From the NCBI GenBank assembly GCA_030527185.1, contig JAUNBF010000028.1, positions 6,629 through 47,502 on the forward strand: a stretch of DNA of 40,874 nucleotides, in the 5' to 3' direction. Positions 16,996 through 24,309 of this stretch are shown here, one piece after another. Under the pieces are notes generated by a model. It was not told the origin of the DNA and made no database searches. It saw only the letters and a program-made list of their open reading frames with translations. Position 1 is the stretch's first letter. Every line of letters starts with the position of its first letter. Made by a program: the position numbers and the translations under genes. The DNA comes from Planctomycetia bacterium (GTDB lineage: Bacteria; Planctomycetota; Planctomycetia; Pirellulales; Thermoguttaceae).

Positions 16996-17024
16996 TTGAC
17001 TTTGGTTCATCGGCAGGCGATAAT
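16996..17024 (+). promoter_or_regulatory. Sigma-70 promoter for the fifth propeller gene
   Basis: TTGACT (16996-17001), 17-base spacer, GATAAT (17019-17024). Each hexamer differs from consensus at one position. The predicted start near 17031 leaves a leader of about 155 bases before the gene at 17186; no clear riboswitch fold was recognised in it. Confidence 0.7.
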
Positions 17025-17185
17025 TCCCTTGAATGCTCGGTAATCGGCGGGTTTTGGCAAGTTTCAGGTCAACAAAGTGCCCTCAAGATGAAAGTTTTCA
17101 TAAAAACAAGGAGAAAAACGTTTCTCGCAAATTGCGGGGGTGGACGCGGAACGTTGTCGTGAAGAAACAGAACGAAGGAGGAATG

Positions 17186-18295
17186 ATGATACGAACTGTC
17201 GGATGGGTCGCCGCGGCGATTTCAGGATTGATTTGCCTGGCAGTTTTCGGCATCCTGATTTCCCAACCGGAGGAAAAACTTTCCCCACGTCCCGAAAAAA
17301 CCGACGTTTCCGATCATGGCTGCCTCTTTCTCGACACGGCCTGGCTGGGAGCCGTTTCCCCTTGCGGCGACGGGCTGGCGGCAGGGAACAGTCGAGGGGA
17401 GGTTCTCTTTTTCGATCACCTCGAAAAGGGGACGAAACCACGGATTTTTCCTCTTTCCAAGTACGCGATTTCCGCTCCGCCGCTCGTCCGGGAAGGGGTC
17501 TGTTTCGTGGGGGATGAAAACGGCACTTTCTGGGCTTTCCGACCGGAAAAAGGCCTTCTCTGGTCTTTTCGTACCGGAAACCAGATCACGGGCGGGGCGG
17601 TCTGGTGCGACGGTTCAATCTGGGTTGGCTCCCACGACCAGTCTCTTTACGCGTTCGACCCGAAAGAGGGCACCGTGCTTCAAACGTTGGAATGCGACGG
17701 CCAGATTAACGGTTCCCCCCTTTTTTCGGACTCCCTCAAGGCGATTTTCGTCGGAAGTTGCGACGGTTTTTTGCGAAAAATCGACACGCGGACGGGAAAA
17801 CGGGTGGCCGAACTCGATTTTCACTCTCCCATCCCCCAAAGTCCCGTTTTGGCGGATGGCGTTTTGTATCTCCTGACACATCAAGGAGTTCTGGCAGCTG
17901 TCGACGCGGAAACGTTCCAGCCTCGCTACCAAATCACGCTGAAAGGACGCCATTTTCTAACCTCCCCCACCATTCAGGGCGACCTGTTGCTGCTGACGGA
18001 TGAGTCGGGAAAAATCGAAGTTCGCTCTGCCCGCGACGGCTCTTTCCTTGCATGGCTCCCGTCGGAAGAGAAAATGACCGCGCCGCAAGTGGTCTTCGAC
18101 GACCGTATTTACGCTGTGTCAAAACAGGGAAAACTTTTTTGCTGGCAACTACAAAACGGAACATGGACCTCACAACTTGCCGCCGATTTCCACTCCGATT
18201 TTGCTTACGGCTGCGTCCGAATGGGAAATCGGCTGATTCTGGTCGACGAAAATGGCGGGTTGTTTTATTACGCATATCTTAAGATTGGAACGTGA
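17186..18295 (+). CDS. Membrane-anchored PQQ-like beta-propeller protein (fifth copy)
   Basis: A 369-residue protein. Two adjacent ATGs exist at 17183 and 17186; the second gives a better 4-base gap to AAGGAGG (17175-17181). One N-terminal membrane helix (TVGWVAAAISGLICLAVFGI) is followed by a propeller with blades such as KGLLWSF, GSIWVGSHDQSL, GTVLQTLECDGQ, RTGKRVAEL and GKLFCWQL. It lacks the WxxFRG opening of its upstream relatives. It is separated from the operon by a terminator and has its own promoter, so it could be expressed at a different level or be an independent partner. No catalytic residues can be assigned. Confidence 0.82.
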   Translation: MIRTVGWVAAAISGLICLAVFGILISQPEEKLSPRPEKTDVSDHGCLFLDTAWLGAVSPCGDGLAAGNSRGEVLFFDHLEKGTKPRIFPLSKYAISAPPLVREGVCFVGDENGTFWAFRPEKGLLWSFRTGNQITGGAVWCDGSIWVGSHDQSLYAFDPKEGTVLQTLECDGQINGSPLFSDSLKAIFVGSCDGFLRKIDTRTGKRVAELDFHSPIPQSPVLADGVLYLLTHQGVLAAVDAETFQPRYQITLKGRHFLTSPTIQGDLLLLTDESGKIEVRSARDGSFLAWLPSEEKMTAPQVVFDDRIYAVSKQGKLFCWQLQNGTWTSQLAADFHSDFAYGCVRMGNRLILVDENGGLFYYAYLKIGT

Positions 18296-18379
18296 TTCCT
18301 CTCTGGTTATGGTTCAGAATTATAACAGGTTGTCCATAAATAATCAGGCATTTTTCCATTTTTTCCGATAAAATCAGTA

Positions 18380-18580
18380 AGAAGACAAGCTAATGCCGCG
18401 CACACGAATCGACAGGATTCCAGGATGCTGGAGCCGTTGCTTGCGAAGGATTTTATTCCGGCGGAAAAGGTGTCTGACGAAGATGACGCACTTTCCCTAA
18501 ACCTTTGGTTGGACGCGAGTTACGTCGATCGTAAAGAGGTCGTTGAAGTATCAGGCTACGTTCCCTTCCACCTCACAATG
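18380..18580 (+). pseudogene. IS5-type transposase fragment
   Basis: An in-frame stretch reads AHTNRQDSRMLEPLLAKDF, then later LWLDASYVDRKEVVEVSGYV. This matches the layout of the IS5/IS4 DDE transposase core: a HDSxxLEPLL segment, then an LDAGYD block holding the second catalytic Asp, then a GYxPH-like end. No start codon, N-terminal half or final Glu region is present, so this is a relic of roughly 65 codons. The identification comes from remembered family motifs. Confidence 0.55.
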
Positions 18581-18633
18581 GGGATGAGTGCGGTTAATAA
18601 AGTTGTGGTTATTTATGGAGAAAGACGTGTTCT

Positions 18634-18720
18634 TCTTTCACTTGAGTTTTTCGGATTCACTCCCCAAAGCCCCTTTCAGGGGGAGTTTTTTTGTTTTCTG
18701 GAAAACTTAAGTGGATGAAA
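18634..18720. repeat. Dispersed hairpin repeat, copy 1
   Basis: The core CACTTGAGTTTTTCGG followed by ATTCACTCCCCAAAG is shared with copies at 24246 and 36129. Copy 1 also has an inverted partner of the arm at its right end (GAAAACTTAAGTGGATGAAA), which runs into the last codons of the flavodoxin gene on the other strand. Confidence 0.7.
18659..18692 (+). terminator. Hairpin with T-tract inside repeat copy 1
   Basis: ACTCCCC (18659-18665) pairs with GGGGAGT (18680-18686) and is followed by seven T. It can end + strand transcripts from the propeller gene, and it also lies just past the 3' end of the flavodoxin gene on the minus strand. Confidence 0.65.
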
Positions 18721-19222
18721 TAGAACGCTGAATTTCCGTCAACCAGGATCGAATCGTTTCGGACTCGCGGCGGACATTTTCACCGCGAAATGCTTTACTG
18801 GCAAGGACTTGCGCGGAAGGGGAGAGTTCCCGAATGGCTTCGACGCAACGAGCCATCCCACCTCCGCCATGTGTAATGAAGGGAATCACAATTTTTCCTG
18901 AAAAGTCTCCCTGGCTCAAAAACGTGGCGACAGGGGGAGCGATCGTACTCCACCAGTTCGGACTTCCTACAAAAATCATGTCGTAATCGGCCAGATTTTT
19001 CAGGGAAGCCACTAATTCGGGGCGAAAACCTGCCTGAATTTCCTTCCGAGCCTGCTCGACACAGGCGTTGTACTGGGGTGGGTAGGGGTTTTGCGGCTGG
19101 ATGAACCACAGATTTCCTCCGGTTATTTTCTGAATTTGCTCCGCCACCAGACGTGTATTGCCGCTGTAGGAATAGCACGCCACCAGGATGTTTTTCTCAC
19201 TCCACAAAATAGACTTTTTCAT
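18707..19222 (-). CDS. Flavodoxin family protein
   Basis: A 171-residue cytoplasmic protein. The start at 19222 is chosen because AGAGGTG lies 5 bases upstream; an upstream in-frame start exists but lacks a site. CYSYSGNTRLVAEQI is the flavodoxin phosphate-binding loop for FMN, GSPNWWSTIAPPV is the second FMN loop, and FITHGGGGM the third region. The family includes NADPH-dependent or general flavodoxins of the Flavodoxin_4 type; it probably acts as a reductase or electron carrier in stress or detoxification. It is divergent from an HxlR regulator, a frequent pairing for quinone/aldehyde-responsive reductases, so that regulator is the likely controller. The stop codon lies within the inverted arm of the dispersed repeat. 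Confidence 0.88.
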   Translation of the reverse strand: MKKSILWSEKNILVACYSYSGNTRLVAEQIQKITGGNLWFIQPQNPYPPQYNACVEQARKEIQAGFRPELVASLKNLADYDMIFVGSPNWWSTIAPPVATFLSQGDFSGKIVIPFITHGGGGMARCVEAIRELSPSAQVLASKAFRGENVRRESETIRSWLTEIQRSISST

Positions 19223-19293
19223 CACCGCACCTCTGTACAAACAAAAAACTTTCCAACGCACTCTTGACATATTTTCTTTTTAGGATAAACTGA

Positions 19294-19322
19294 AGTATAA
19301 AGTTAAATGACTGTTTTGTCAA
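19294..19322 (-). promoter_or_regulatory. Flavodoxin promoter
   Basis: On the minus strand TTGACA (19322-19317), 17 bases, TATACT (19299-19294): a near-consensus sigma-70 promoter about 70 bases upstream of the flavodoxin start. Confidence 0.75.
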
Positions 19323-19346
19323 GAATGCACTCAATAGTGCTATAAT
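19316..19346 (+). promoter_or_regulatory. HxlR gene promoter, overlapping the flavodoxin promoter
   Basis: TTGTCA (19316-19321) and a perfect TATAAT (19341-19346) with a long 19-base spacer. Its -35 lies on the same bases as the -35 of the divergent flavodoxin promoter, so one bound regulator or polymerase could block both. Confidence 0.5.
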
Positions 19347-19394
19347 ATAAAATTGGTACCATACTACCCTAAATGAACCTATAGGAGGTTGATC

Positions 19395-19754
19395 ATGGAT
19401 AAGGAAAAACTCCTGACCTACAATGATCCGGTGGAAGCGACGATCGACATTATCGGCGGCAAGTACAAAATGCAGATTATCTGGTATCTGCACGACAAAG
19501 TCCTGCGGTACAACGAACTTCAAAAGCTCATTCCGCAGGCAACGCCGAAAATGCTCAGCCAGCAATTGAAAGAGTTGGCAGCGGATGGAATCGTTCATCG
19601 GAAACTGTACCCTGTCGTGCCGCCGAAAACGGAGTATTCGCTGACGGAACTGGGGAAGACGCTGGTTCCGGTTGTGGATGTGATCTGTGAGTGGGGCGAA
19701 AAGTATTACGTGCATTTTGGCCTCCCCAATCCCTGCGGGGAAGATGAGGAATGA
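19395..19754 (+). CDS. HxlR-family transcriptional regulator
   Basis: A 119-residue winged-helix protein. The ATG at 19395 is 6 bases after AGGAGG. The family pattern is complete: DIIGGKYKMQIIWYL, LRYNELQKLIPQATPKMLSQQLKELAADGIVHRKLY (recognition helix and start of the wing), VPPKTEYSLTELGKTL. HxlR/HypR proteins are dimeric and often sense electrophiles, quinones or disulfide stress. This one lacks an obvious N-terminal sensing Cys; its Cys residues are CEW and PCGED near the C-terminus. The most likely target is the overlapping divergent promoter pair. A hairpin terminator follows its stop. Confidence 0.92.
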   Translation: MDKEKLLTYNDPVEATIDIIGGKYKMQIIWYLHDKVLRYNELQKLIPQATPKMLSQQLKELAADGIVHRKLYPVVPPKTEYSLTELGKTLVPVVDVICEWGEKYYVHFGLPNPCGEDEE

Positions 19755-19763
19755 AAATTTATC

Positions 19764-19790
19764 GCGAATGACAATTTCGCAAGTTTTTTT
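19764..19790 (+). terminator. Terminator after the HxlR gene
   Basis: GCGAA (19764-19768) pairs with TTCGC (19776-19780), followed by AAG and seven T (19784-19790). The stem is short but well placed, 9 bases after the stop. Confidence 0.6.
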
Positions 19791-19924
19791 CAACGCTATT
19801 TTTCCGTTCTCTTGCGCGGCATGGGAAAAATTTTATCGGAAAAAAGTCTCACCTGTGCAACCTGCGGCAAATTTTTACGAATACCTCTCTAAAAGGCACA
19901 AATTCAGGCAGGTGTGGAACATTC

Positions 19925-20476
19925 ATGGAACGCGGTAGCGATCAGGAACTGGTACGGCAGGCATTGTCGGGAGATGAACGGGGTTTTGAAGAACTTCTGC
20001 GTCGGTATCAGACGGTGCTGCATCGATTTTTTCTCCAGCGTCATTCGCATGAGGAAGCCCTCGACCTGCTTCAGGAAACGTTTCTGCGAGCGTGGCAGAG
20101 CCTGGGTCGATACCAACCTCAATGGGCCTTTTCGACCTGGCTTTTTACGATTGCTTACCGACAGAGTGTCAGCCATTTTCGGAAAAAAAGAGGGTGGTTT
20201 TCGCAGAGTTTTTTCCAGGAACCGACGATGATGGAGCAGATTGCCGCTCCCCTCCCGGAAGAAACGGATGAGGAGTCGGCAGAAGTGGAAAATCTCTGGA
20301 CGTTGGCCAAAACGATTTTGCCGGAAGCACAGTGGAGTGCGTTATGGCTCTTCTACGCGGAAGAAAAGAGTGTGCGGGAGATTGCTCATATTTTGCGGCG
20401 GACGGAAACGGGAGTGAAAACGTTGTTGTTTCGCGGACGCAAGAAACTCCAGGCTCAGTACAATCGGAAACCATGA
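19925..20476 (+). CDS. ECF-family RNA polymerase sigma factor
   Basis: A 183-residue protein. Region 2 is seen as LLRRYQTVLHRFFLQR...EALDLLQETFLRAWQSLGRYQPQWAFSTW split by the usual D-x-x-Q-E-T-F core, with IAYRQSVSHFRKKR completing region 2.4. Region 4 is SALWLFYAEEKSVREIAHILRRTETGVKTLLFRGRKKL. The linker between them is acidic (PEETDEESAEVE). It starts a three-gene unit with a membrane protein and a secreted protein, the usual position of an anti-sigma factor and a regulated or sensing partner. No self-regulated promoter could be assigned in the 170-base upstream gap, which otherwise holds only the HxlR terminator. Confidence 0.9.
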   Translation: MERGSDQELVRQALSGDERGFEELLRRYQTVLHRFFLQRHSHEEALDLLQETFLRAWQSLGRYQPQWAFSTWLFTIAYRQSVSHFRKKRGWFSQSFFQEPTMMEQIAAPLPEETDEESAEVENLWTLAKTILPEAQWSALWLFYAEEKSVREIAHILRRTETGVKTLLFRGRKKLQAQYNRKP

Positions 20477-20500
20477 GGAAGCGGTCTTTGACCGTTGGAA

Positions 20501-20971
20501 ATGATGGACGAGAAATTTTTGGAACAACGATTGCGAGAGGACGCGAGGCGGCTGTGTGGGGAGTTTTCGCCATCGCTGCACGAACGTCTGAAACAGGTGA
20601 TTGCGGAACCACCCAGGCGAACCTTTTCCTGGCGACAGGGGATGGCGGCAGGGGCATTGGCTTGTGGTTTGCTGTTGGGAGTGGTTTGGTGGGAGGGGGA
20701 TTTCCGGGCAAATTCGGGAACAGAAACGGCGTCTGGCGAAGATTTCGGGAACGTGGAGCAAGGATTTTGGGCGACGCTTTTTCCGTGGACAGAGACGGTG
20801 GTATTGCTGGCGGATGTTTCGGAAATTCCGCTTCAGGAATGGCGTTCATCGTCTTCGATTTTGACGGAGGAGTCGCAATATTGGATGGAGAGACTGGCAC
20901 CGTTATCCGTTTGGACGGTTGCAACGTGGAGTTTGGAAGAAGACTGGGAACAGAAGGAGCATGAAGAATGA
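20501..20971 (+). CDS. Single-helix membrane protein, probable anti-sigma factor
   Basis: A 156-residue protein; the ATG at 20501 or the next one at 20504 is possible, and no strong ribosome site is seen. The N-terminal ~45 residues are charged and cytoplasmic (EKFLEQRLREDARRLCGEF), then comes one helix (MAAGALACGLLLGVVWW), then an extracytoplasmic domain rich in Trp. No zinc-binding HxxxCxxC of classical ZAS anti-sigma factors is present. The assignment rests on position between an ECF sigma gene and a secreted protein with which it overlaps by ATGA at 20968. Confidence 0.65.
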   Translation: MMDEKFLEQRLREDARRLCGEFSPSLHERLKQVIAEPPRRTFSWRQGMAAGALACGLLLGVVWWEGDFRANSGTETASGEDFGNVEQGFWATLFPWTETVVLLADVSEIPLQEWRSSSSILTEESQYWMERLAPLSVWTVATWSLEEDWEQKEHEE

Positions 20972-22659
20972 AATGGTGGATGAGTGTGGCGGCAGTCACG
21001 ATTTTGGGTTGTTTTTCCCCTCTTTGGGGAGCGGATTCCGTGGTGGCGGTAGCGACGGTGACGGATGGGGCAGCATTGACGCGGCAGGTGTTGGATTTTG
21101 CGGAAGTTTCCGGCAGTGATAAGATAAAAGCAGGGGCGTATGGGTGGAAAGTTTTTACCGAACAACCCTGTTTTACGGAAGCGATCGATATGTCTCGCCC
21201 AGCAGGAGTGGTGGCCTGGTTGCCGGAAGGGGAACGTTCGCCGCGAGGTTTTTGGATTCTTCCGGTGAAAAGCGGGAAGGCACTCCAGAAAATGCTTCCG
21301 GGGAACTGGCAAGTGGAATGTACGGAAGATGGTCTTACCAAAATCACCGTGAAAAAAGGGGAGACCTTCCAGCGCGTTTTTTATGCCGCCGAGTACGACT
21401 CCTGGTTGATTCTCGCGGAGCAACCATCCCACTTTCCCGTTCACTGGACCTCCCGGCAAATAGACGAAGCGAAACGGAATTTTGAGGAGTTGGCCCAAAG
21501 TCGGGATTTGGGAGTGACGCTTTATGTCAATCGTCTTCCTGTCGAAATTCGTCGTGAAGTATTCACACGCTGGAATCAGGGTATCCGAAAATGCCTGGAG
21601 AAAAATCGCTCGAAATGGGGGGAGGAACTTTCCGCGTCGCTGTTGGAAAAAATGGATCGTCTGATGCAAAAAGCGGAAGCGTCCCATTATTCCAGCCCTG
21701 TGGAAACGTTGTCGTGGAATCTGATTTGGGAGGAGAATGCGGACATGCTGAAAATGCGTCTGGAAGCCACTGCCGCCGCAGGAAGTTCGTTGGGCGAGAA
21801 GTGGAATGCCTTCGCGAAACCTGTCTCTACGGTACTGGGAAAGTTTGGCTCGTCAGAAGAGATGTTTTCTTCCCAGGTTTCCATGAAGCTCTCCTTCCTG
21901 GCAAGTCCTGAAGTTCAGCTTCTGGCAGAACGTTATGGGGAACAGTGGTTGCGGAAAATGCGTGCCCAGACGGTTTCTCCGGAGGTGGCGGAAACGGTGG
22001 AGAAATTCGTCCGGGAGAACGCCGATTCGTGGAAAAAAGCTTTTCTGGCACCCAATTGGGAGGAGGCTTTTCAGATCGTCCTGTCGCGGGAGAATCTGTT
22101 GGTTATGTGGGGGCGTGCGGTTCCTGACAGTGCCGTGTTGGAAAAGCAGTTCCAGCAAATCGTGAACTTTGTCAAAGAGCAGGAAACCGATGCGCTGCGG
22201 GAAAAAGTGGTGGAATCGGGAAAGGAAGTGGAGGGGGAATGGCGTATTTACTACGCGGATTTTGCCCTGCCGGAAAACAGTACCTGTCCCCATCTTCCGT
22301 GGCTTCGTTCGGTTTGCGGAACGTCGATTCAAGGTTGCGTGGTTTTTGCCCCGCAAACGGTTTATTATGCCATCGGTAAAAATGCCAAGGCCGATTTACT
22401 CGCTTTTTTGAAGTCGGACGCAGCCCGCCCCACAGCGGTACCTGCCTTGCGGTGGAATCTCAGCTTACGGCAGTTACTCGAATGGACGGCCTTACACGGA
22501 CATCACAAACATGCCCGCTTTCAGGCTGAAAATGCTTTGAAGAAAATGGGAGAAGTGGGAGATGGTGCCGTTTCCGTGGAACTCGTTCCTGTGGAAAATG
22601 GACTGGGAATCGAAATGTTGTGGACACCTTCCGCCATTCGGATGTTGAAAGGAATTTGA
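20968..22659 (+). CDS. Secreted protein of unknown function in ECF operon
   Basis: A 563-residue protein with a clear Sec signal (MKWWMSVAAVTILGCFSPLWGAD, cleavage likely after GA). No membrane helix follows. The mature part mixes strands and long amphipathic helices (for example EEMFSSQVSMKLSFLASP and NFEELAQSRDL) and contains repeated-looking segments: GDWLxLAEQPSHF-like and GKNAKADLLAFL-like. I recognise no domain. It overlaps the membrane protein upstream by four bases, so it belongs to the sigma/anti-sigma unit, and may be the sensed or regulated surface component. A long inverted repeat lies 65 bases after its stop. Confidence 0.75.
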   Translation: MKWWMSVAAVTILGCFSPLWGADSVVAVATVTDGAALTRQVLDFAEVSGSDKIKAGAYGWKVFTEQPCFTEAIDMSRPAGVVAWLPEGERSPRGFWILPVKSGKALQKMLPGNWQVECTEDGLTKITVKKGETFQRVFYAAEYDSWLILAEQPSHFPVHWTSRQIDEAKRNFEELAQSRDLGVTLYVNRLPVEIRREVFTRWNQGIRKCLEKNRSKWGEELSASLLEKMDRLMQKAEASHYSSPVETLSWNLIWEENADMLKMRLEATAAAGSSLGEKWNAFAKPVSTVLGKFGSSEEMFSSQVSMKLSFLASPEVQLLAERYGEQWLRKMRAQTVSPEVAETVEKFVRENADSWKKAFLAPNWEEAFQIVLSRENLLVMWGRAVPDSAVLEKQFQQIVNFVKEQETDALREKVVESGKEVEGEWRIYYADFALPENSTCPHLPWLRSVCGTSIQGCVVFAPQTVYYAIGKNAKADLLAFLKSDAARPTAVPALRWNLSLRQLLEWTALHGHHKHARFQAENALKKMGEVGDGAVSVELVPVENGLGIEMLWTPSAIRMLKGI

Positions 22660-22723
22660 CGTTTTCAGAAATAAAAAACGGTCTCCGCCGATAACCAACC
22701 GGAACCGGTGGCAAATAAAAATT

Positions 22724-22770
22724 ACGCAAGGCACATTTTCAGGAACGTTCCCGAAAATACCGCCTTGCGT
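22724..22770. terminator. Long nested inverted repeat after the ECF operon
   Basis: ACGCAAGGC (22724-22732) pairs perfectly with GCCTTGCGT (22762-22770). Inside lie TTTTC/GAAAA and the palindrome GGAACGTTCC. The T-tract after it is weak (CTCTTTATT), so it may be a terminator, an mRNA end stabiliser or a protein site. Confidence 0.5.
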
Positions 22771-22774
22771 CTCT

Positions 22775-23284
22775 TTATTCCAGGAGCGGCAGAACGTATG
22801 GCATTTTGGGTATCGGCATTTGCCAGAAAGTCGAGCCACGGTCGCATGGCAGGAGACGTTTACGGCAGAGTGAGCCACTTTTCGTCCGCCAGAATAAAAC
22901 CGCGTTACAACAATCCCAAGGACCGGATTCTGTCCACGGGAATTTTCTAGATTGAAGGTGTTGGCAATCTGGATTTTCTCCAGCAATGGTCGTCCCGCCC
23001 TCGGCCAGCACCGCGTTGTCTATTCCCAAAAATCTCCCCTGGAGACCTTGCAAAGCAGCCCCCAAGTTGTTAGAATGTTGTAAAAGGGCCCCCATTCCCG
23101 CCATAGAACCGCTGACGGCCAACCCACCTTCCATGAGTTCCTGAATCGGTCGGAAGTTTTTTTCAAAATTCCCGATCTGTTGGTTGAAATTCTGGAAGTT
23201 TTCCCGCACGGAGAGAAACGCGGCGTTGGTTCTGTCTTCCGCTTCAATGGCAATAAGGGCGGCACCCTGCTCAACTTTAGCCAT
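22775..23284 (-). pseudogene. Phage tail tape-measure-like N-terminal fragment
   Basis: The first ~105 residues look like the start of a phage tail tape measure protein: GAALIAIEAEDRTNAAFLS, a predicted coiled coil (ENFQNFNQQIGNFEKNF) and then Gly/Ala-rich helices (GGLAVSGSMAGMGALL, NNLGAALQGLQGRF). The last ~60 residues change character (Cys/Trp-rich, low-complexity) and probably come from out-of-frame DNA. Real tape measure proteins are far longer, so this is a truncated relic. It runs opposite to the small gene at 23297. The family match is from pattern memory only. Confidence 0.45.
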
Positions 23285-23296
23285 GGGGGTATTCCT

Positions 23297-23743
23297 GTGA
23301 AAAATATCTGGTTACAAATTAAAAAATGGCTCTGGTGGTTTTTCTGGTGTGCTTTTTGGGCGTTTGTGCTCCTTGGTTTGGGGAATCCTGCCCAACGGAG
23401 TTGGCCGTCCACTTGGATATGGGGGGTTCCGACGGTACTGGAAATAGAAGCATTCAATAAAAAAATTCCATACCACTACCTGACCATGCTTGCGTTTGTA
23501 TGCTCTGTCTCTCTGTTTTTTATATTAAGTCGGAAATCTTCGGAACGGGAACATTCTAAAAGGTTGTATGAAATAGCCTGGAAAGGTGTTCGGAAGGAGG
23601 TTGAGGAAGGTCGTTTCTGGGTTCCTGATGAGGAACGTGAAAAAACGCTTCACCCCATCGAAACGGAAGTCCGACGTGCTTTTTGGGAGGAAATCCAAAA
23701 AGCCAAACGATATAAAAAGGATTATGGGGAAAATCATGAATGA
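23297..23743 (+). CDS. Small two-helix membrane protein of unknown family
   Basis: A 148-residue protein starting with GTG at 23297, 9 bases after a GGGGGT stretch. It has two membrane helices (IKKWLWWFFWCAFWAFVLLGLG and YLTMLAFVCSVSLFFIL) and a charged C-terminal tail. The tail end (EIQKAKRYKKDY) resembles the C-terminus of Gp49/HigB-type toxins, and it overlaps by 8 bases a HigA-like reading frame; this may reflect a fusion during decay of a toxin-antitoxin locus. Otherwise the family is not recognised. Confidence 0.45.
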   Translation: MKNIWLQIKKWLWWFFWCAFWAFVLLGLGNPAQRSWPSTWIWGVPTVLEIEAFNKKIPYHYLTMLAFVCSVSLFFILSRKSSEREHSKRLYEIAWKGVRKEVEEGRFWVPDEEREKTLHPIETEVRRAFWEEIQKAKRYKKDYGENHE

Positions 23744-23897
23744 ATATCGAGCATTTCGTAAAAAAATGTTGCAAAACCCGGAGGTGAAAAAGGCTTACGA
23801 CGAATTGGAGCCGGAATTTTCGATCATCCGCCAAACCATTGCCGCCGGACTGGGAAAAAAATTACCATCACGTTTTCCTGAATTTTTACCCGGTTGA
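23736..23897 (+). pseudogene. HigA-like antitoxin N-terminal stub
   Basis: A 53-codon frame beginning MNEYRAFRKKMLQNPEVKKA and continuing YDELEPEFSIIRQTIAAGL. LxxPEVKxxYDxLxPEFxIIRxxI is the N-terminal arm typical of XRE-type HigA antitoxins encoded after Gp49-like toxins. The expected helix-turn-helix (LTQEELA...) is missing: the frame leaves homology at GLGKKL and stops. It is a truncated antitoxin. Confidence 0.5.
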
Positions 23898-24145
23898 GGA
23901 ACGAACCGCCTGGGAAAAGATGGTGAGGATTTGCCGATCCGCTTCGTCCCTATCCCAGGGTCGGTTGTTGGTTCCGTTGACGACTTCAAACGTCTCTTCG
24001 TCGAAAAGGATCCTATCCCCCACCTGCGGCCGTCGCTCTCAAAGTAGGTGCTTCCTGGAGCATGGTTTTCGTCTGCAATCGTAAAAGGGTCGCAATGACC
24101 GGGATTCCTCGTTTCTGGTCAGACACCGGTCGTATTCGAGAGACT
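23886..24145 (-). pseudogene. Frameshifted gene relic, possibly phage-derived
   Basis: On the minus strand one frame reads RLQTKTMLQEAPTLRATAAG and a second continues GDRILFDEETFEVV, NRPWDRDEADRQIL and ends at TAA. Removing one G from the GGTGGGGGAT run near 24015-24023 would join them without a stop. The pattern (GDxIxFDxxxFEVV) recalls head-tail connector-type phage proteins, but that label is tentative. Confidence 0.4.
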
Positions 24146-24245
24146 GATAAAAGGGATGGTTGATCTGTTATCCAGATAAGACAACTTCATCCCCAACAGA
24201 ATACAAAACAGATACTGGCGGCACTCTCACTTTGGACATCTCCAT

Positions 24246-24305
24246 TATACTTCATCCACTTGAGTTTTTCGGACTCACTTCACAAAGTCTCTCCCCATGG
24301 GGGGA
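24246..24305. repeat. Dispersed hairpin repeat, copy 2
   Basis: TATACTTCATCCACTTGAG then TTTTTCGGACTCACTTCACA, with a small CCCCATGGGG palindrome at its right end. It lies just past the 3' end of the SGNH hydrolase gene. No T-tract follows in + direction, so this copy is a poor terminator. Confidence 0.65.
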
Positions 24306-24309
24306 ATGT

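Noticed and set aside
17088..17162. 24-codon possible leader peptide in the 5' leader of the fifth propeller gene
   Set aside because: No good ribosome site, and no stalling motif or attenuator hairpin could be recognised.
19264..19292. TTGACA at 19264 as a + strand promoter for the HxlR gene
   Set aside because: No -10 box occurs at 16-18 bases; the TATAAT at 19341 fits better.
20169..21347. 392-codon minus-strand frame
   Set aside because: Spans the antisense of three coupled genes (sigma factor, membrane protein, secreted protein), so it cannot be a real gene alongside them.
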